This document shows positions 28,556-39,548 of a DNA stretch of 64,000 nt, in pieces. This DNA comes from Persicimonas caeni (lineage in GTDB: Bacteria > Myxococcota_A > Bradymonadia > Bradymonadales > Bradymonadaceae). The stretch's first letter is position 1; each line of letters opens with the position of its first letter. The DNA lies in the NCBI RefSeq assembly GCF_006517175.1, contig NZ_CP041186.1, forward strand, positions 3,561,074 to 3,625,073, read 5' to 3'. Made by a program: the position numbers and the translations under genes. The notes beneath the pieces were generated by a model, which saw nothing but the letters and a program-made list of their open reading frames with translations, was not told the DNA's origin and ran no database searches.

Positions 28556-29785
28556 TTACAAGATTTCGTCTTGTCGAAGCTGCCAGATAAATTCACAGAT
28601 GCGTCTCGATGCCTGTCCGTCCCCAAAGGGGTTTTCGACTCGCGCCATCTCGTCGTAGGCAGCGCGGTCTTCAATCAACCTACTGACTTCCCGAAAAATT
28701 CGATCGGCACTCGCTCCTACGAGACGGGCCGTGCCAGCTTCGATCGCCTCCGGCCGTTCCGTGGTGTCACGCATCACCAATACAGGCTTGCCTAGACTGG
28801 GTGCTTCCTCCTGAATGCCCCCGGAATCGGTTAGTATGAGCGTCGCTTGGTCCATCAAGAAGACGAACGGCGCGTAATCCATGGGAGGGACGAGATAGAC
28901 GTTGTCACAATCGGCGAGCGCCGCATGCACCGGCTGCTGCACATTGGGATTGAGATGAACCGGATAGACAAACCGCACATGCGGATAGCTTCGAGACAAG
29001 CGTTGAATCCCGGCAACGATTTCGTCAAAGCCCTTCCCGAAGTTCTCGCGTCGGTGGCCGGTGATGAGCACCATCGGCTCGTCAAACGAGTCCTTGTTCC
29101 GACGCCCCACGAGGAAGTCGGTCAAACGCTCCGGCACCTCAGACGACTCTGCGTTCTGCGATAACAGCCCGGGGAGCTCCGCGTCGTCCAGCGCGCGGAG
29201 GCGCTCGCGAACCCACAGAAGGGCGTCGATGACAGTGTTGCCCGTCACCACCAATCGGTCGTCGGAGACACCCTCGCGATGGAGGTTGTCACGGGCGCGT
29301 TCGGTGGGCGCAAAATAGGCGGCCGACAGCGTGTCGGTGAGTTGGCGGTTCAGCTCTTCTGGCCACGGGCGGTAGGGATCGCCGGTACGAAGTCCCGCTT
29401 CGATGTGCCCGACGGGAATCTGCGCATAGAAAGACGCCAAGCTGGCTGCAAACGTCGTCGTTGTATCTCCGTGCACCAACACCAGGTCCGGTTCGATGTC
29501 GGCGAGCACGTCCCGCAGTCCCGTGAGGATCCGACAGGTCAAGCCCGTCAGATCTTGATTCTCTCGCATCAAGTCGAGGTCGACATCCGGTTGAATTTCG
29601 AACAGCTCCAAGACCTGATCGAGCATCTCACGATGCTGTGCGGTAACGCACACCACCTGCTCGAAACGCTTCGGTTCGTCATCCAACGCTCGTACCAGCG
29701 GTGCCATCTTGATCGCTTCGGGACGTGTCCCAAAAACAGTAAGAACTCGGATCGGCGATTGTTTTGAGGCAGAGATAGTAGTCAT
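28556..29785 (-). CDS. wecB: UDP-N-acetylglucosamine 2-epimerase (non-hydrolysing)
   Basis: This 409-aa GT-B-like epimerase starts with [20 protein letters not shown] and carries [51 protein letters not shown] and the late [23 protein letters not shown]. It interconverts UDP-GlcNAc and UDP-ManNAc. Its order with wecC gives a UDP-ManNAcA module; a WbpI-like role on a uronic-acid substrate is a possible alternative. It sits five bases downstream of the CapD-like gene and is probably co-transcribed. Confidence 0.92.
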   Translation of the reverse strand: MTTISASKQSPIRVLTVFGTRPEAIKMAPLVRALDDEPKRFEQVVCVTAQHREMLDQVLELFEIQPDVDLDLMRENQDLTGLTCRILTGLRDVLADIEPDLVLVHGDTTTTFAASLASFYAQIPVGHIEAGLRTGDPYRPWPEELNRQLTDTLSAAYFAPTERARDNLHREGVSDDRLVVTGNTVIDALLWVRERLRALDDAELPGLLSQNAESSEVPERLTDFLVGRRNKDSFDEPMVLITGHRRENFGKGFDEIVAGIQRLSRSYPHVRFVYPVHLNPNVQQPVHAALADCDNVYLVPPMDYAPFVFLMDQATLILTDSGGIQEEAPSLGKPVLVMRDTTERPEAIEAGTARLVGASADRIFREVSRLIEDRAAYDEMARVENPFGDGQASRRICEFIWQLRQDEIL

Positions 29786-29790
29786 AGTTG

Positions 29791-31719
29791 CTACTTCGAT
29801 ACACCAACAGCTTTGAACTTCCCACTCTCGATGGAGACGACCTTCTCGTCTGCTTGAGGGTGGCTGTAGCTGGGGACCAATCGCTTGAGCAGCTTGCGCA
29901 CCTCGACGTCGTCGTCACGCTCGGCGGCTTCCAGGAGTGCCAAGTAGGTCGGACGCTGCTCCTCGAAGCGAGCACCTGCGTGATTTCCAATGAAGATCTT
30001 CTTGTGCCGCGTTTTACCTAGTTTCTCGGCGTCGAACGAAAGCTCTTCAAACAACTTTTCGCCGGGTCGTTTTCCGGTAAAGACGATGTCGATATCGTCG
30101 AAATCGAGGCCAGACAGTCGAATCATGTCCCGCGCGAGATCCAGAATCCTCACTGGCTCACCCATGTCCAACACGAACAATTCGCCGCCCTTGCCGATGG
30201 CTCCCGCCTGAAGCACGAGCTGTGCTGCCTCCGGAATGGTCATAAAGAAGCGCGTCATCTCCGGATGAGTCACCGTGACAGGGCCTCCCTGGCGGATCTG
30301 TTCGCGGAAGATTGGTACCACGCTGCCGTTCGAGCCAAGCACGTTGCCAAAACGCACCGCACAAAACTTTGTTTCACAGTTGGAGGCCAGTGCGTGCACG
30401 TAAAGTTCGGTGATTCGCTTGGTCGTACCCATGACCGACGTAGGGTTAACGGCTTTATCGGTCGACACAAGTACGAATGCCGAAGTACTCGCTTGTGCTG
30501 CCAGATCGGCGATATTCTGTGTGCCTAGCACGTTATTACGCACGGCTTCGGAAGGGTTGGCCTCCATCAACGGAACGTGCTTATAGGCAGCAGCATGAAA
30601 CACAACATCTGGCTTGTGCCTCGAGAAGATCGCCTGCATTCGCTTTTGATCGCGAATATCGGCCATGCACGGAACCAACTTATCTGCATGCTCTTCGCGC
30701 AACTCGCGCTCTGTGAAGAAGAGCGGCGTCTCGGCCTGATCAACCATCACGAGCTTTTGTGGGCCAAAGCGAAGCACCTGCCGACACAACTCCGAGCCGA
30801 TCGAACCGGCCGCGCCTGTTACAAGCACAGTGCGTCCTTGCAAGAACACCCCAATGGATTGGGTATCGAGCTCGACAGGATCTCGCCCCAGGAGATCGGA
30901 GATGGAGACCTCGCGCAACTGTGTCAGTGAAATCTCACCGCTGAGCATCGACTCGAGCGCGGGCAAAATCTTGACCTCGGCATCCGTATTGCGCGAGCGT
31001 TCATAGATTTTTCGCAGTTCGTCGCGTCCGGCCGATGGCATTGCGATGATGATCTGCTCGATCTCGTGCGCGTTCACAATTTCTTCAATGAGGTTCATCG
31101 AGCCAAGCACTGGTACGCCGTGAATGCGCAGCTTGTGCTTGTACGGATCGTCATCGAGAAAGGCAACTGGGCGAAACGGGAGGTTCTTATTCTTGTTGAT
31201 CTCCCGGACTAACGTCTCTCCGGTATCACCCGCACCAAGGATGAGCAGACGCTTGGCGTCTCCGTTCGCCGCCATATTTGAACGCAGTGCTTCTCGCAAC
31301 AACCGCAGACTGCCGCGAGCAGCGCCAAGCCCCAAAAACGAGAGACCGAAGTCGATGAGATAGACCGACCGAGGAAAGACTTCCGGGGTCATCACAAAGA
31401 CATTCACCAAGACTAAGGCTCCAGCGGCGAGTGCCAACGCTCGTGCTAGAGCCACAACATCATGCATGCTCACATAACGCCACCACCCTCGAAACAGCTT
31501 CAGCACCGCAAAAATCGTGAGCTTGACGCCGATAACGACGGGCAACAAGTGCCACATCGACTGTTGGTATTTGATGGGGATGTCGAAGTCGAACCGGATC
31601 GCGAACGCGCCCACGAAAGCCGCCGCGAATACCAGCAGATGAAACGCCGCGATCAACAGGACTCGAATGCTTCGGGGGAGGCCTGGAAGCTCGAGAAACC
31701 AATCGGCAGTTTTACGCAT
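29791..31719 (-). CDS. CapD/WbpM-type membrane nucleotide-sugar 4,6-dehydratase
   Basis: This 642-aa protein has four N-terminal membrane segments (about 18-41, 53-74, 86-108 and 118-136). These are followed by a CoA-binding-like Rossmann region ([18 protein letters not shown]) and the catalytic SDR domain ([53 protein letters not shown]). In the last of these Met replaces the usual Tyr of the Y-x3-K motif, as in FlaA1/WbpM. It typically converts UDP-GlcNAc to a 4-keto-6-deoxy sugar for QuiNAc/FucNAc-type residues. Confidence 0.9.
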   Translation of the reverse strand: MRKTADWFLELPGLPRSIRVLLIAAFHLLVFAAAFVGAFAIRFDFDIPIKYQQSMWHLLPVVIGVKLTIFAVLKLFRGWWRYVSMHDVVALARALALAAGALVLVNVFVMTPEVFPRSVYLIDFGLSFLGLGAARGSLRLLREALRSNMAANGDAKRLLILGAGDTGETLVREINKNKNLPFRPVAFLDDDPYKHKLRIHGVPVLGSMNLIEEIVNAHEIEQIIIAMPSAGRDELRKIYERSRNTDAEVKILPALESMLSGEISLTQLREVSISDLLGRDPVELDTQSIGVFLQGRTVLVTGAAGSIGSELCRQVLRFGPQKLVMVDQAETPLFFTERELREEHADKLVPCMADIRDQKRMQAIFSRHKPDVVFHAAAYKHVPLMEANPSEAVRNNVLGTQNIADLAAQASTSAFVLVSTDKAVNPTSVMGTTKRITELYVHALASNCETKFCAVRFGNVLGSNGSVVPIFREQIRQGGPVTVTHPEMTRFFMTIPEAAQLVLQAGAIGKGGELFVLDMGEPVRILDLARDMIRLSGLDFDDIDIVFTGKRPGEKLFEELSFDAEKLGKTRHKKIFIGNHAGARFEEQRPTYLALLEAAERDDDVEVRKLLKRLVPSYSHPQADEKVVSIESGKFKAVGVSK

Positions 31720-31776
31720 AAAGGTCGCTACAACTTACGGAGCGGGAAACGGCGCGAGCGCGCCTGCGACTTGATC

Positions 31777-31806
31777 ATCTTAAAAAAGAATGTCGCGTTC
31801 TTCCAA
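31777..31806 (-). promoter_or_regulatory. Candidate sigma70-type promoter for CapD-like/wecB/wecC operon
   Basis: On the minus strand, TTGGAA (31806-31801) and TAAGAT (31782-31777) are separated by 18 bp, in a locally AT-rich 162-bp gap between the fcl stop and the CapD-like ATG. Each hexamer matches the consensus at four of six positions or better. Transcription would begin roughly 50 bases before the start codon. Confidence 0.33.
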
Positions 31807-31881
31807 CAGAGCAGTAAAACATATGAATTGAGCGGCGTTGCTCCACACGTACCATAGATCTGTGCGATGCCTTCTCGCTCT

Positions 31882-32847
31882 TCACGGTATCCAATTCTCC
31901 ACAAACCATCGATACGTCCGCTCCACGCCCTCTCGAAGCCCCACCTTCGCTTCCCAGCCCAGTCCGTTGAGCTTGCTCACATCGAGCAGCTTCCGCGGCG
32001 TACCGTCCGGCTTCGACGCATCGTTGACGATCTCCCCCTCGAATCCGACCACATCCGCCACCAACTCGGCGAGCTCGCGAATCGAGATGTCCTCGCCCAC
32101 GCCGATATTGGTCAGTTCGACCTCGTCGGTCTCCTCGAGCAGATAAACGCACGCGTCGGCGAGGTCGTCGACGTACAGAAACTCGCGCCTGGGCGAGCCC
32201 GTACCCCACATCACCACCTCGTCGTCACCCTGCACCTTCGCCCGATGGAACTTGTGGATGAACGCCGGCAGCACGTGGCTCGTCTCCAGGTCGAAGTTGT
32301 CGCCCGGGCCGTACAGGTTGGTGGGCATCACGCTCAGATACCGAGTGCCGTACTGCGCGTTGAACGCCTCGCACATCTTGATGCCGGCGATCTTGGCGAT
32401 GGCGTACGGCTCGTTGGTCGGCTCGAGCGGGCCGGTGAGCAGGTGGTCTTCGCGCATCGGCTGGGGGCACTCGCGCGGGTAGATGCAGCTCGACCCCAAG
32501 AACAACAGCCGCTCGACGCCTGCTCGGCGCGCCGCGTCGATAAGGTTCGTCTGGATGAGCAGATTGTCCCTGATGAATTCGCCGCGGTAGGTGTTGTTGG
32601 CGAGGATGCCCCCGACCTTGGCGGCCGCGTCGATGACGAAGCCGGGCTTATCTTGTTTCGCAAAACTCTGGGCGAAGAAGGCCTCGACGTCGGCTTGACG
32701 GGTGAGGTCGAGTTCAGAGGAGCGTCGGGTGACGATATCTTCGTAGCCGGCGTCCTGCAGGCGGCGGACGATGGCGGAGCCGACGAGGCCGGTGTGGCCG
32801 GCGACGTAGACTTTGGCGGACGCGGTCATGCGCGCGTGTTTGGTCAT
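31882..32847 (-). CDS. fcl: GDP-L-fucose synthase
   Basis: This 321-aa SDR epimerase/reductase has VYVAGHTGLVGSAIVRRL (nucleotide binding), AAAKVGGILANNTY, LFLGSSCIYPRECPQPM with the catalytic Ser/Cys region, and YAIAKIAGIKMCEAF with Tyr-x3-Lys. It converts the GDP-4-keto-6-deoxymannose made by Gmd (next gene upstream) to GDP-L-fucose. The ATG at 32847 is supported by AAGGA six to seven bases upstream; an in-frame ATG six codons later is less well placed. Confidence 0.95.
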   Translation of the reverse strand: MTKHARMTASAKVYVAGHTGLVGSAIVRRLQDAGYEDIVTRRSSELDLTRQADVEAFFAQSFAKQDKPGFVIDAAAKVGGILANNTYRGEFIRDNLLIQTNLIDAARRAGVERLLFLGSSCIYPRECPQPMREDHLLTGPLEPTNEPYAIAKIAGIKMCEAFNAQYGTRYLSVMPTNLYGPGDNFDLETSHVLPAFIHKFHRAKVQGDDEVVMWGTGSPRREFLYVDDLADACVYLLEETDEVELTNIGVGEDISIRELAELVADVVGFEGEIVNDASKPDGTPRKLLDVSKLNGLGWEAKVGLREGVERTYRWFVENWIP

Positions 32848-32880
32848 TGTTTTTCCTTTTCGCTATCCCTTGCTTTCTGG

Positions 32881-32970
32881 CGGGGCCCCTCCGTCGGCTT
32901 GGCTACGCCGCGCCGACACCTCCCCTGGCGCAGGAAAGCGCGCTGGGGAGGGGGATTGCGGGGAAGCAGC
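32881..32970. repeat. Intergenic palindromic element, copy A (incomplete)
   Basis: The fcl-gmd spacer contains a GCCCCTCCG start, a GTCGGC/GCCGAC hairpin and the diagnostic CCTCCCC (32919-32925) paired with GGGGAGG (32945-32951). The matching right-hand terminal repeat seen in copies B-D is missing, so this copy looks truncated or decayed. It lies between genes that are probably co-transcribed. Confidence 0.6.
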
Positions 32971-32981
32971 GTGGTTCTGGA

Positions 32982-34070
32982 TCAATCGACGCCCTGCTCG
33001 ATCACGTCGTAGCCCGCCTCGCGAAGCGTCACCAGCCGCGAGACCATCCCTAGGTCGTGGTCGACCATGATCTCCACGAGCTTTTTGACGTCGGTCTCCG
33101 CCTCCCAGCCGAGCTTCTCTTTGGCCTTGGACGGGTCGCCGATGAGCAGATCGACCTCGGTGGGGCGGAAGTAGGCGGGATCGACCTCGACGAGCAGGTC
33201 GCCGGTCTCGGCGTGGTAGCCCTTCTCGTCGACGCCCTCGCCTTCCCAGCGGATGGGCATGCCGGCGTGCTCGAATGCCCAGGCGGTGAACTCGCGCACC
33301 GAATACGTCTCGCCGGTGGCAATGACGTAATCGTCGGGACCGTCGGCCTGGAGCATCAGCCACATCGCTTCTACATATTCAGGGGCATAGCCCCAATCGC
33401 GGCGAGCGTCGAGATTTCCCAAATAGAGACGCTCCTGCACACCGTGCTTGATGCGGGCGACGGCTCGGGTGATCTTACGAGTGACGAATGTCTTGCCGCG
33501 CCGCGGGCTCTCGTGGTTGAAAAGGATCCCGTTAGAGGCGTGTAGGCCATAGGCTTCGCGGTAGTTGACCGTAATCCAGTAGGCGTACAGCTTGGCAGCA
33601 GCGTAGGGTGATCGCGGGTAGAACGGCGTTTGTTCGTTCTGTGGCGTCTCCGCCACCTTGCCGTACATCTCACTGGTCGAGGCCTGATAGAACTTCGTGG
33701 TGACCCCGGTCTCCTTGATCGCGTCGAGTAGCCGAAGGGTGCCGAGAGCGTCCACCTGTGCGGTGTACTCGGGCACTTCGAATGAGACTTTGACGTGGCT
33801 TTGAGCAGCGAGGTTGTAGATCTCGTCCGGCTCGATTTTCTCAATGAGACGCGACATGTTCGACGAGTCGGTCAGATCGCCGTAATGCAGGAAAAGCTGC
33901 TGTGCTTCGGTATGTGGATCTTCGTAAACATGCTCGATGCGCTGCGTGTTGAACGAACTCGATCGACGAATGATCCCATGCACCTCGTAACCTTTCTCCA
34001 GGAGAAGCTCGGCAAGATACGACCCGTCTTGGCCGGTGATGCCGGTGAGGAGGGCGGTCTTCTTCGTCAC
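32982..34070 (-). CDS. gmd: GDP-mannose 4,6-dehydratase
   Basis: This 362-aa SDR enzyme has [19 protein letters not shown], the Gmd signature N-terminus. It also has [36 protein letters not shown], the catalytic [13 protein letters not shown], and [22 protein letters not shown]. It makes GDP-4-keto-6-deoxymannose for Fcl. The GTG at 34070 is taken as start since ACGGA precedes it; the frame also allows a TTG at 34094, which lacks a ribosome site. Confidence 0.94.
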   Translation of the reverse strand: MTKKTALLTGITGQDGSYLAELLLEKGYEVHGIIRRSSSFNTQRIEHVYEDPHTEAQQLFLHYGDLTDSSNMSRLIEKIEPDEIYNLAAQSHVKVSFEVPEYTAQVDALGTLRLLDAIKETGVTTKFYQASTSEMYGKVAETPQNEQTPFYPRSPYAAAKLYAYWITVNYREAYGLHASNGILFNHESPRRGKTFVTRKITRAVARIKHGVQERLYLGNLDARRDWGYAPEYVEAMWLMLQADGPDDYVIATGETYSVREFTAWAFEHAGMPIRWEGEGVDEKGYHAETGDLLVEVDPAYFRPTEVDLLIGDPSKAKEKLGWEAETDVKKLVEIMVDHDLGMVSRLVTLREAGYDVIEQGVD

Positions 34071-34102
34071 AATCTGATCCGTTTTGCTGGGCAAAGGAGA
34101 GG

Positions 34103-34179
34103 TTCACCACGGGGAGCACGGTGCCCACAGAGGAAAAACAAAATGCATCTCTCCGTGTTCCCCGTGTGCCCGTGGTGAA
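34103..34179. repeat. Palindromic TTCACCACGGG element
   Basis: A 77-bp element has perfect 11-bp terminal inverted repeats, TTCACCACGGG (34103-34113) and CCCGTGGTGAA (34169-34179). The inner arms are partly complementary around an A-rich centre. It fills the gmd-cysNC spacer. Elements of this CCACxGxG/GTGG type occur between genes in many bacteria (from memory). It is unrelated to copies A-D. Confidence 0.75.
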
Positions 34180-34187
34180 AATGTTGT

Positions 34188-36071
34188 TTACGCCGTCTGC
34201 GGCTTTACCACCGCCTCGCGCATCATGGTCAGATACCCACCCTGCTCGAGGAAGTCGACGATCTTGGCCGCGCTTTTCGCAGCGCTCTCGTCGGTCACCG
34301 TATCGATGACGATCTCGGGATTTTCCGGCGCCTCGTACGGCGCGCTGATGCCCGTGAAGTTGTCGATCTCGCCGGCGCGTGCCTTCTCGTACAGGCCCTT
34401 GGGGTCGCGCTCCTCGCACGCCTCGACCGAGGCGTCGACGTGGACTTCGATGAATTGGCCGTCTTCCATCGACTCGCGCACCCGGTCGCGCACGCGCTGG
34501 TAGGGCGAGATGAACGCCGAGACGACGATGGTGCCGGCGTCGACGAAGAGCTTCGAGACCTCGCCGACGCGGCGGATATGCTCGTCGCGGTCGGCGGCCG
34601 AGAAGCCGAGGTCGGCGCCCAGGCCGTGGCGCACGTTGTCGCCGTCGAGGATGTAGGTGTGGATGCCGCGGCGGTGCAGCTGCGACTCGAGCTCGACGGC
34701 GATGGATGATTTGCCCGCGCCCGAAAGCCCGGTGAGCCACACGCACGCGCCGCGGTGGCCGTTGAGGCGCTCGCGATCTTTGCGGGCGACCTTGCCCTCG
34801 TGCCAGAAGATATTCTCCTGGTGGAGCTCCGGCTCGAGCACGATGCCGCCGCCGGCGACGTCGTACTCGTCGACGATGACAAACCGGCCCACCTCCGGGG
34901 TCTGGTCGTGGCGCTCGACGGCGATGGGGCGCTTGGTCTCCAAGATCACCTCGGCGACGTCGTAGCGCTCGATGTTGTCGCGGTCCTCGCTGACGACCTC
35001 GAGGGTCGACCCGTCGATGATGCGCACGACCTCGCGGATGGTGCACTCGACCTCTTGGGTGGCGAGCTTGAGCTTGTAGGGCCGGTTGGCCAGCAAGTCT
35101 TGCTTGCCCATCCAGAAGACATTGGCCCGAAAGCGCGAGGTCTCCTCGGGCGCTTCGGCCGCGTGGCTTGCCACATGACCGCGCTCCACAAAGATCTGCT
35201 CGTCGAGGGTCACGCCGATGGACTCGCCCGCATGGGCGGTGTCGCTGGCGGGCGCGCTCCACCGCTCGATGGTCTGCACGCGGGCGGTCTTGCCGTGGGG
35301 GGTGAACACGAGCTCGTCGCCCACGTTGAGCGTGCCGGCTTCGACGCGGCCCGCCAGGATGCGCCGCTCGTCGAAGCGGTAGACGTCCTGGATGGGGAAG
35401 CGAAGCGGGCGGTTTTCCAGGGTCTTCGGCGTCTCGAAGGCGTCCAAGACTTGGACGACGTTCGGTCCGTCATACCAAGCCATGTTCTCGGCAGGCTTCG
35501 AGGCGACGTTGTCGCCTTCGCGCGCCGAGATGGGGATGAACGAGCTCGGCTCGATGCCGATCTCGTTCAAGAACTCGGTGTACTCCGAGATGATATTCTC
35601 GAAGCGCTCCTGGTCGTAGTCGACCAGGTCCATCTTGTTCACGACCACGGTCACCTGCTCGATGCCCAGCATGCTGAGCATGTGGCAGTGGCGCCGGCTC
35701 TGCTCCTGGATGCCCTCGTCAGCGGCGATCAGGAGCAGGGCGGCGTCGGCCTGAGCGGCGCCGGTGACCATGTTCTTCAAGAACTCTTTGTGCCCCGGCG
35801 CGTCGATGATCGTGTACGGACGCTTGTCCGACTCGAACCAGATTTGCGCCGTGTCGATGGTGATATTCTGGTTGCGCTCGGCCTGCAGCGCGTCCATCAA
35901 AAACGCCCACTCGAAGGGGACGCCGCGGCGCTCGCAGGTCGCCTTGATGGCCTCGTATTTGCCCTCTTCGAGGGAGTCGGTCTCGTACAGAAACCGGCCC
36001 ACGAGGGTCGACTTGCCGTGGTCGACGTGGCCGACGATGACGATTTTTAGCGGTGTGGTCTCGGATTTCAT
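34188..36071 (-). CDS. cysNC: Bifunctional sulfate adenylyltransferase GTPase subunit/APS kinase
   Basis: This 627-aa fusion begins with the GTPase CysN: G1 loop GHVDHGKST (14-22), [12 protein letters not shown] and VVNKMDLVD, followed by an EF-Tu-like barrel. From about residue 440 comes APS kinase CysC with P-loop GLSGAGKSS near 447, [18 protein letters not shown] and [13 protein letters not shown]. With CysD it makes APS, then phosphorylates it to PAPS, the donor for the six sulfotransferases in the window. Its placement inside the glycan locus argues for a dedicated sulfate-activation supply. Confidence 0.95.
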   Translation of the reverse strand: MKSETTPLKIVIVGHVDHGKSTLVGRFLYETDSLEEGKYEAIKATCERRGVPFEWAFLMDALQAERNQNITIDTAQIWFESDKRPYTIIDAPGHKEFLKNMVTGAAQADAALLLIAADEGIQEQSRRHCHMLSMLGIEQVTVVVNKMDLVDYDQERFENIISEYTEFLNEIGIEPSSFIPISAREGDNVASKPAENMAWYDGPNVVQVLDAFETPKTLENRPLRFPIQDVYRFDERRILAGRVEAGTLNVGDELVFTPHGKTARVQTIERWSAPASDTAHAGESIGVTLDEQIFVERGHVASHAAEAPEETSRFRANVFWMGKQDLLANRPYKLKLATQEVECTIREVVRIIDGSTLEVVSEDRDNIERYDVAEVILETKRPIAVERHDQTPEVGRFVIVDEYDVAGGGIVLEPELHQENIFWHEGKVARKDRERLNGHRGACVWLTGLSGAGKSSIAVELESQLHRRGIHTYILDGDNVRHGLGADLGFSAADRDEHIRRVGEVSKLFVDAGTIVVSAFISPYQRVRDRVRESMEDGQFIEVHVDASVEACEERDPKGLYEKARAGEIDNFTGISAPYEAPENPEIVIDTVTDESAAKSAAKIVDFLEQGGYLTMMREAVVKPQTA

Positions 36072-36105
36072 GTATGTTTTGCGTGTGTTCGTTTGGGTTG
36101 CTGGG

Positions 36106-36257
36106 GCCCCCCATCCGCCCTTCGCTTCGCTACGGGCACCTTCCCCCAGGGGAAGGGATGCCTTAGCGCGCCTGAACAGAGTTGCTTTCCGCAGGGGCAG
36201 CCCTTCCCCGTGGGGAAGGTGCCGAGCGCGTAGTACAGCGCGAGGCGGATGGGGGGC
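36106..36257. repeat. Intergenic palindromic element, copy B (complete)
   Basis: This 152-bp element in the cysNC-cysD spacer has perfect 14-bp terminal inverted repeats (GCCCCCCATCCGCC at 36106-36119; GGCGGATGGGGGGC at 36244-36257). It has two inner hairpins, each CCTTCCCC pairing with GGGGAAGG (36139-36156 and 36202-36219). Folded, it would form a two-armed cloverleaf. Copy C at 55.7 kb has the same plan. Confidence 0.85.
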
Positions 36258-36287
36258 GTCAGAAAGCTACGCCTTACAACGTCGCCC

Positions 36288-37199
<912 letters not shown>

Positions 37200-37377
37200 G
37201 GGTACTTCCCTTGAATTGTCTGAAGCTTATGTGCGTCGTGCGTGATCACGCAATTTGAAACGCCCCCGTGCTAACTTCGCGGTATATTGACGTTTTGGGG
37301 TGGATAAGTCAATTGAGTCTCGTCTACACGCCTGTAGCTGCTGATAAGGATCATATCTTTGATGAGTCAAGCCGCTC
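37200..37377. other. Intergenic region upstream of cysD and of the pseudogene
   Basis: This 178-bp spacer is AT-richer than its surroundings. It should hold the promoter of the minus-strand cysD-cysNC-gmd-fcl run, but no convincing -35/-10 pair was identified. The pseudogene homology begins abruptly at its right end. Confidence 0.4.
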
Positions 37378-38497
37378 CAACGCTACATCACCGACGTAGC
37401 TACCGAGCGATTGGCCGCCGCGCTGGCGACGGGGCGCTTCGAGCCCACGAGCGACTACGCCTATACCGCCGACGCCGACGCAGTGTGCATTGGCGTGGCC
37501 ACACCGCTCAACAAGACTCGTCAGCCCGATCTTTCATTTATCCACGCCGCCCTCGACATGCTCGCCGTCCACCTGCGCGAGCCATGCCTGTTGGTGCTCG
37601 AGTCGACGACGTTTCTCGGCACCACCGAAGAGGTCGTCGCCCCCCAAGCTCGCCCATGCGGGCGCTGATATTTTTGTGGCCTTCAGCCCCGAGCGCGTCG
37701 ATCCCGGCAACCCCGACTACCACATCGGCAACACCCCCAAGGTCGTCGGCGGCGTCGACGAAGCCTCGACGGAACTGGTGAACGCCCTCTACGAGCAGAT
37801 CATCGACGAGGTCCACCCGGTCAAAAGCACCACCGAAGCCGAAATGGTCAAGCTCCTCGAGAACACCTTCCGCGCGGTCAACATCGCGCTGGTCAACGAG
37901 ATGGCGATCATGTGCGACCGTATGGACATCGACATCTGGGAGGTCATCGAAGCGGCGAGCACCAAGCCGTTCGGATTCATGCCGTTTTACCCGGGGCCAG
38001 GGATCGGTGGACACTGTATCCCCCTCGACCCCTCATACCTGAGCTGGAAGGCCAAGTCGGTGGGCTTTCACAACCGGTTCATCGAGCTCGCCACTGACCT
38101 GAATACCAACATGCCCATGTTTGTGGTCGACAAACTGGTCCGGCTGTTGAACGAGCAGGGCAAGGCGGTCAAAGGGGCGAAGATCTTGCTGCTAGGCATG
38201 GCGTATAAGGCCAATGTGCATGACACCCGGGAGTCGCCGGCGATCGATATCTAGCGCCTGTTGGATACATGGGGGGCGGATTTGGCGTATCTCGATCCGT
38301 TTGTGCCGGTAGTAGAAGAGTTGGGAGGGGTGAGGAGTGTGGAGTTGACGGAGGCGGTGGTGGCGGAGAGTGATGCGGTGGTGGTAGTGGTGGCTCATGG
38401 GAGGGTGGATTATGAGGTGGTGGCGTATCAAGGGAACCTCGTGTTGGATACGCGAAATATTCTCTGCCGCTTCCCGCTCCAGATCAGTCGACTGTAG
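37378..38497 (+). pseudogene. Decayed WbpA-type nucleotide-sugar dehydrogenase
   Basis: This sequence parallels the intact enzyme at 25.8 kb from its YITDIASERV region (about residue 61) to the C-terminus, including catalytic GGHCIPLDP. Three lesions are visible. The 5' end, with the NAD-binding Rossmann motif, is absent. The frame shifts at a run of six C (37640-37645), consistent with one extra C. A TAG at 38252-38254 stands where the homologue has Trp, after which homology resumes (RLLDTWGADLAYLDPF) to a TAG at 38495. The last 240 bases are strikingly C-poor. Confidence 0.88.
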
Positions 38498-38509
38498 AGG
38501 CTAGCACCC

Positions 38510-39442
38510 ATGTCATTGCGACTTCTTGCCAATTCACCAATCCTCATTACGGGCTCTCATCGAAGCGGAACGACGTGGGTAGGCAAAGTACTATCTCAGC
38601 CAAGACGTTTGCACTACGTCCACGAGCCTTTCAACGTCAACGCGGCTGGCTTCGCCGAACTCGAGCACTGGTACACCTACGTCTGCGCAGACAACGAACA
38701 CCGCTGGGCCGCCGCTTTCGAGACGCATATGGGGATGGCGTTCAACCCATGGCTGCGGACGCGATTGGCCTCCCGCGTCTCGCTGACCCGCCAGGGACAA
38801 TCGGCGCGCGCCTTCGTCTACAACCGTCTGCCCGGTTGCCACGTGATCCTCAAAGATCCGCTCGCATTTTTCTCGTCGGAGTGGCTCTCGCAGCGCTACG
38901 GCTTTCAGGTCGTGGTATTGGTACGTCACCCCGCCGCCTTTGCAGGAAGCCTCAAACAGCGCAGCTGGGATTTTCCGTTCGCACACCTACGGGATCAACC
39001 GCTGCTGATGCGGGACTTTCTATCGGAGTATCGCACACAGATTGAGGACTTCGCTGACCGACGACACGACATAATCGACCAAGCGGCACTGCTCTGGAAC
39101 CTCATCTATGGGACGGCGGCGAAGCTTCTCGAGCGCCACCCTAATTGGAATGTTGTGCGCCACGAAGATCTATCGCGCGAGCCCGTCGCCGAATTTCGCA
39201 CGCTGGCTTCACGCTTGGGGGTGCCATTTACTCGCGCCTCGCAGCATTTCCTTGAGCGCACGAGCGCGGCGAGCAATACGGTCGAGACGGCGAAGCCGCA
39301 CCAGCTGGCCCGAGACAGCCGCTCGAATGTATGGTCATGGACCCAACGGCTCAGCCCCGAGGAGATTGCGCGAGTGCGCGGGCAAACCGAAGCAACTGCC
39401 AGACACTGGTACGGTCCAATTGATTGGCAGCCCCCGATGTGA
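38510..39442 (+). CDS. Sulfotransferase family protein (4 of 6)
   Basis: This 310-aa protein has PAPS 5'-loop ILITGSHRSGTTWVGKVL (11-28) and 3'-loop VVVLVRHPAAFAGSLKQ, followed by NVVRHEDLSREP. GAGG lies nine bases before the ATG. It follows the pseudogene by 12 bp and is convergent with the glycosyltransferase at 39.5 kb. Likely a glycan sulfotransferase; the acceptor is unknown. Confidence 0.87.
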   Translation: MSLRLLANSPILITGSHRSGTTWVGKVLSQPRRLHYVHEPFNVNAAGFAELEHWYTYVCADNEHRWAAAFETHMGMAFNPWLRTRLASRVSLTRQGQSARAFVYNRLPGCHVILKDPLAFFSSEWLSQRYGFQVVVLVRHPAAFAGSLKQRSWDFPFAHLRDQPLLMRDFLSEYRTQIEDFADRRHDIIDQAALLWNLIYGTAAKLLERHPNWNVVRHEDLSREPVAEFRTLASRLGVPFTRASQHFLERTSAASNTVETAKPHQLARDSRSNVWSWTQRLSPEEIARVRGQTEATARHWYGPIDWQPPM

Positions 39443-39548
39443 GTTCAGACTACCGCAATCGAGTTGGTTGTGGATGGCGCGACTTTTGCCCTATCGCCGG
39501 ATTATGCGTGCCGATGAGTCGCTATTTACAAACGATAAGATGTTGCTC

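Noticed and set aside
33841-35262. Arg/Gly-rich 473-codon minus-strand frame across cysNC and gmd
   Set aside because: It is out of frame with both clear enzymes and has the low-complexity composition of a frame-shifted shadow.
36089-36287. Insertion sequence or MITE with a transposase near the palindromic elements
   Set aside because: No transposase ORF or target-site duplication was visible by eye, so the elements are described only as repeats.
37640-37645. Phase-variable C6 tract switching the dehydrogenase on and off
   Set aside because: The gene also lacks its 5' end and has a separate TAG, so restoring the frame at the tract would not give a working enzyme.
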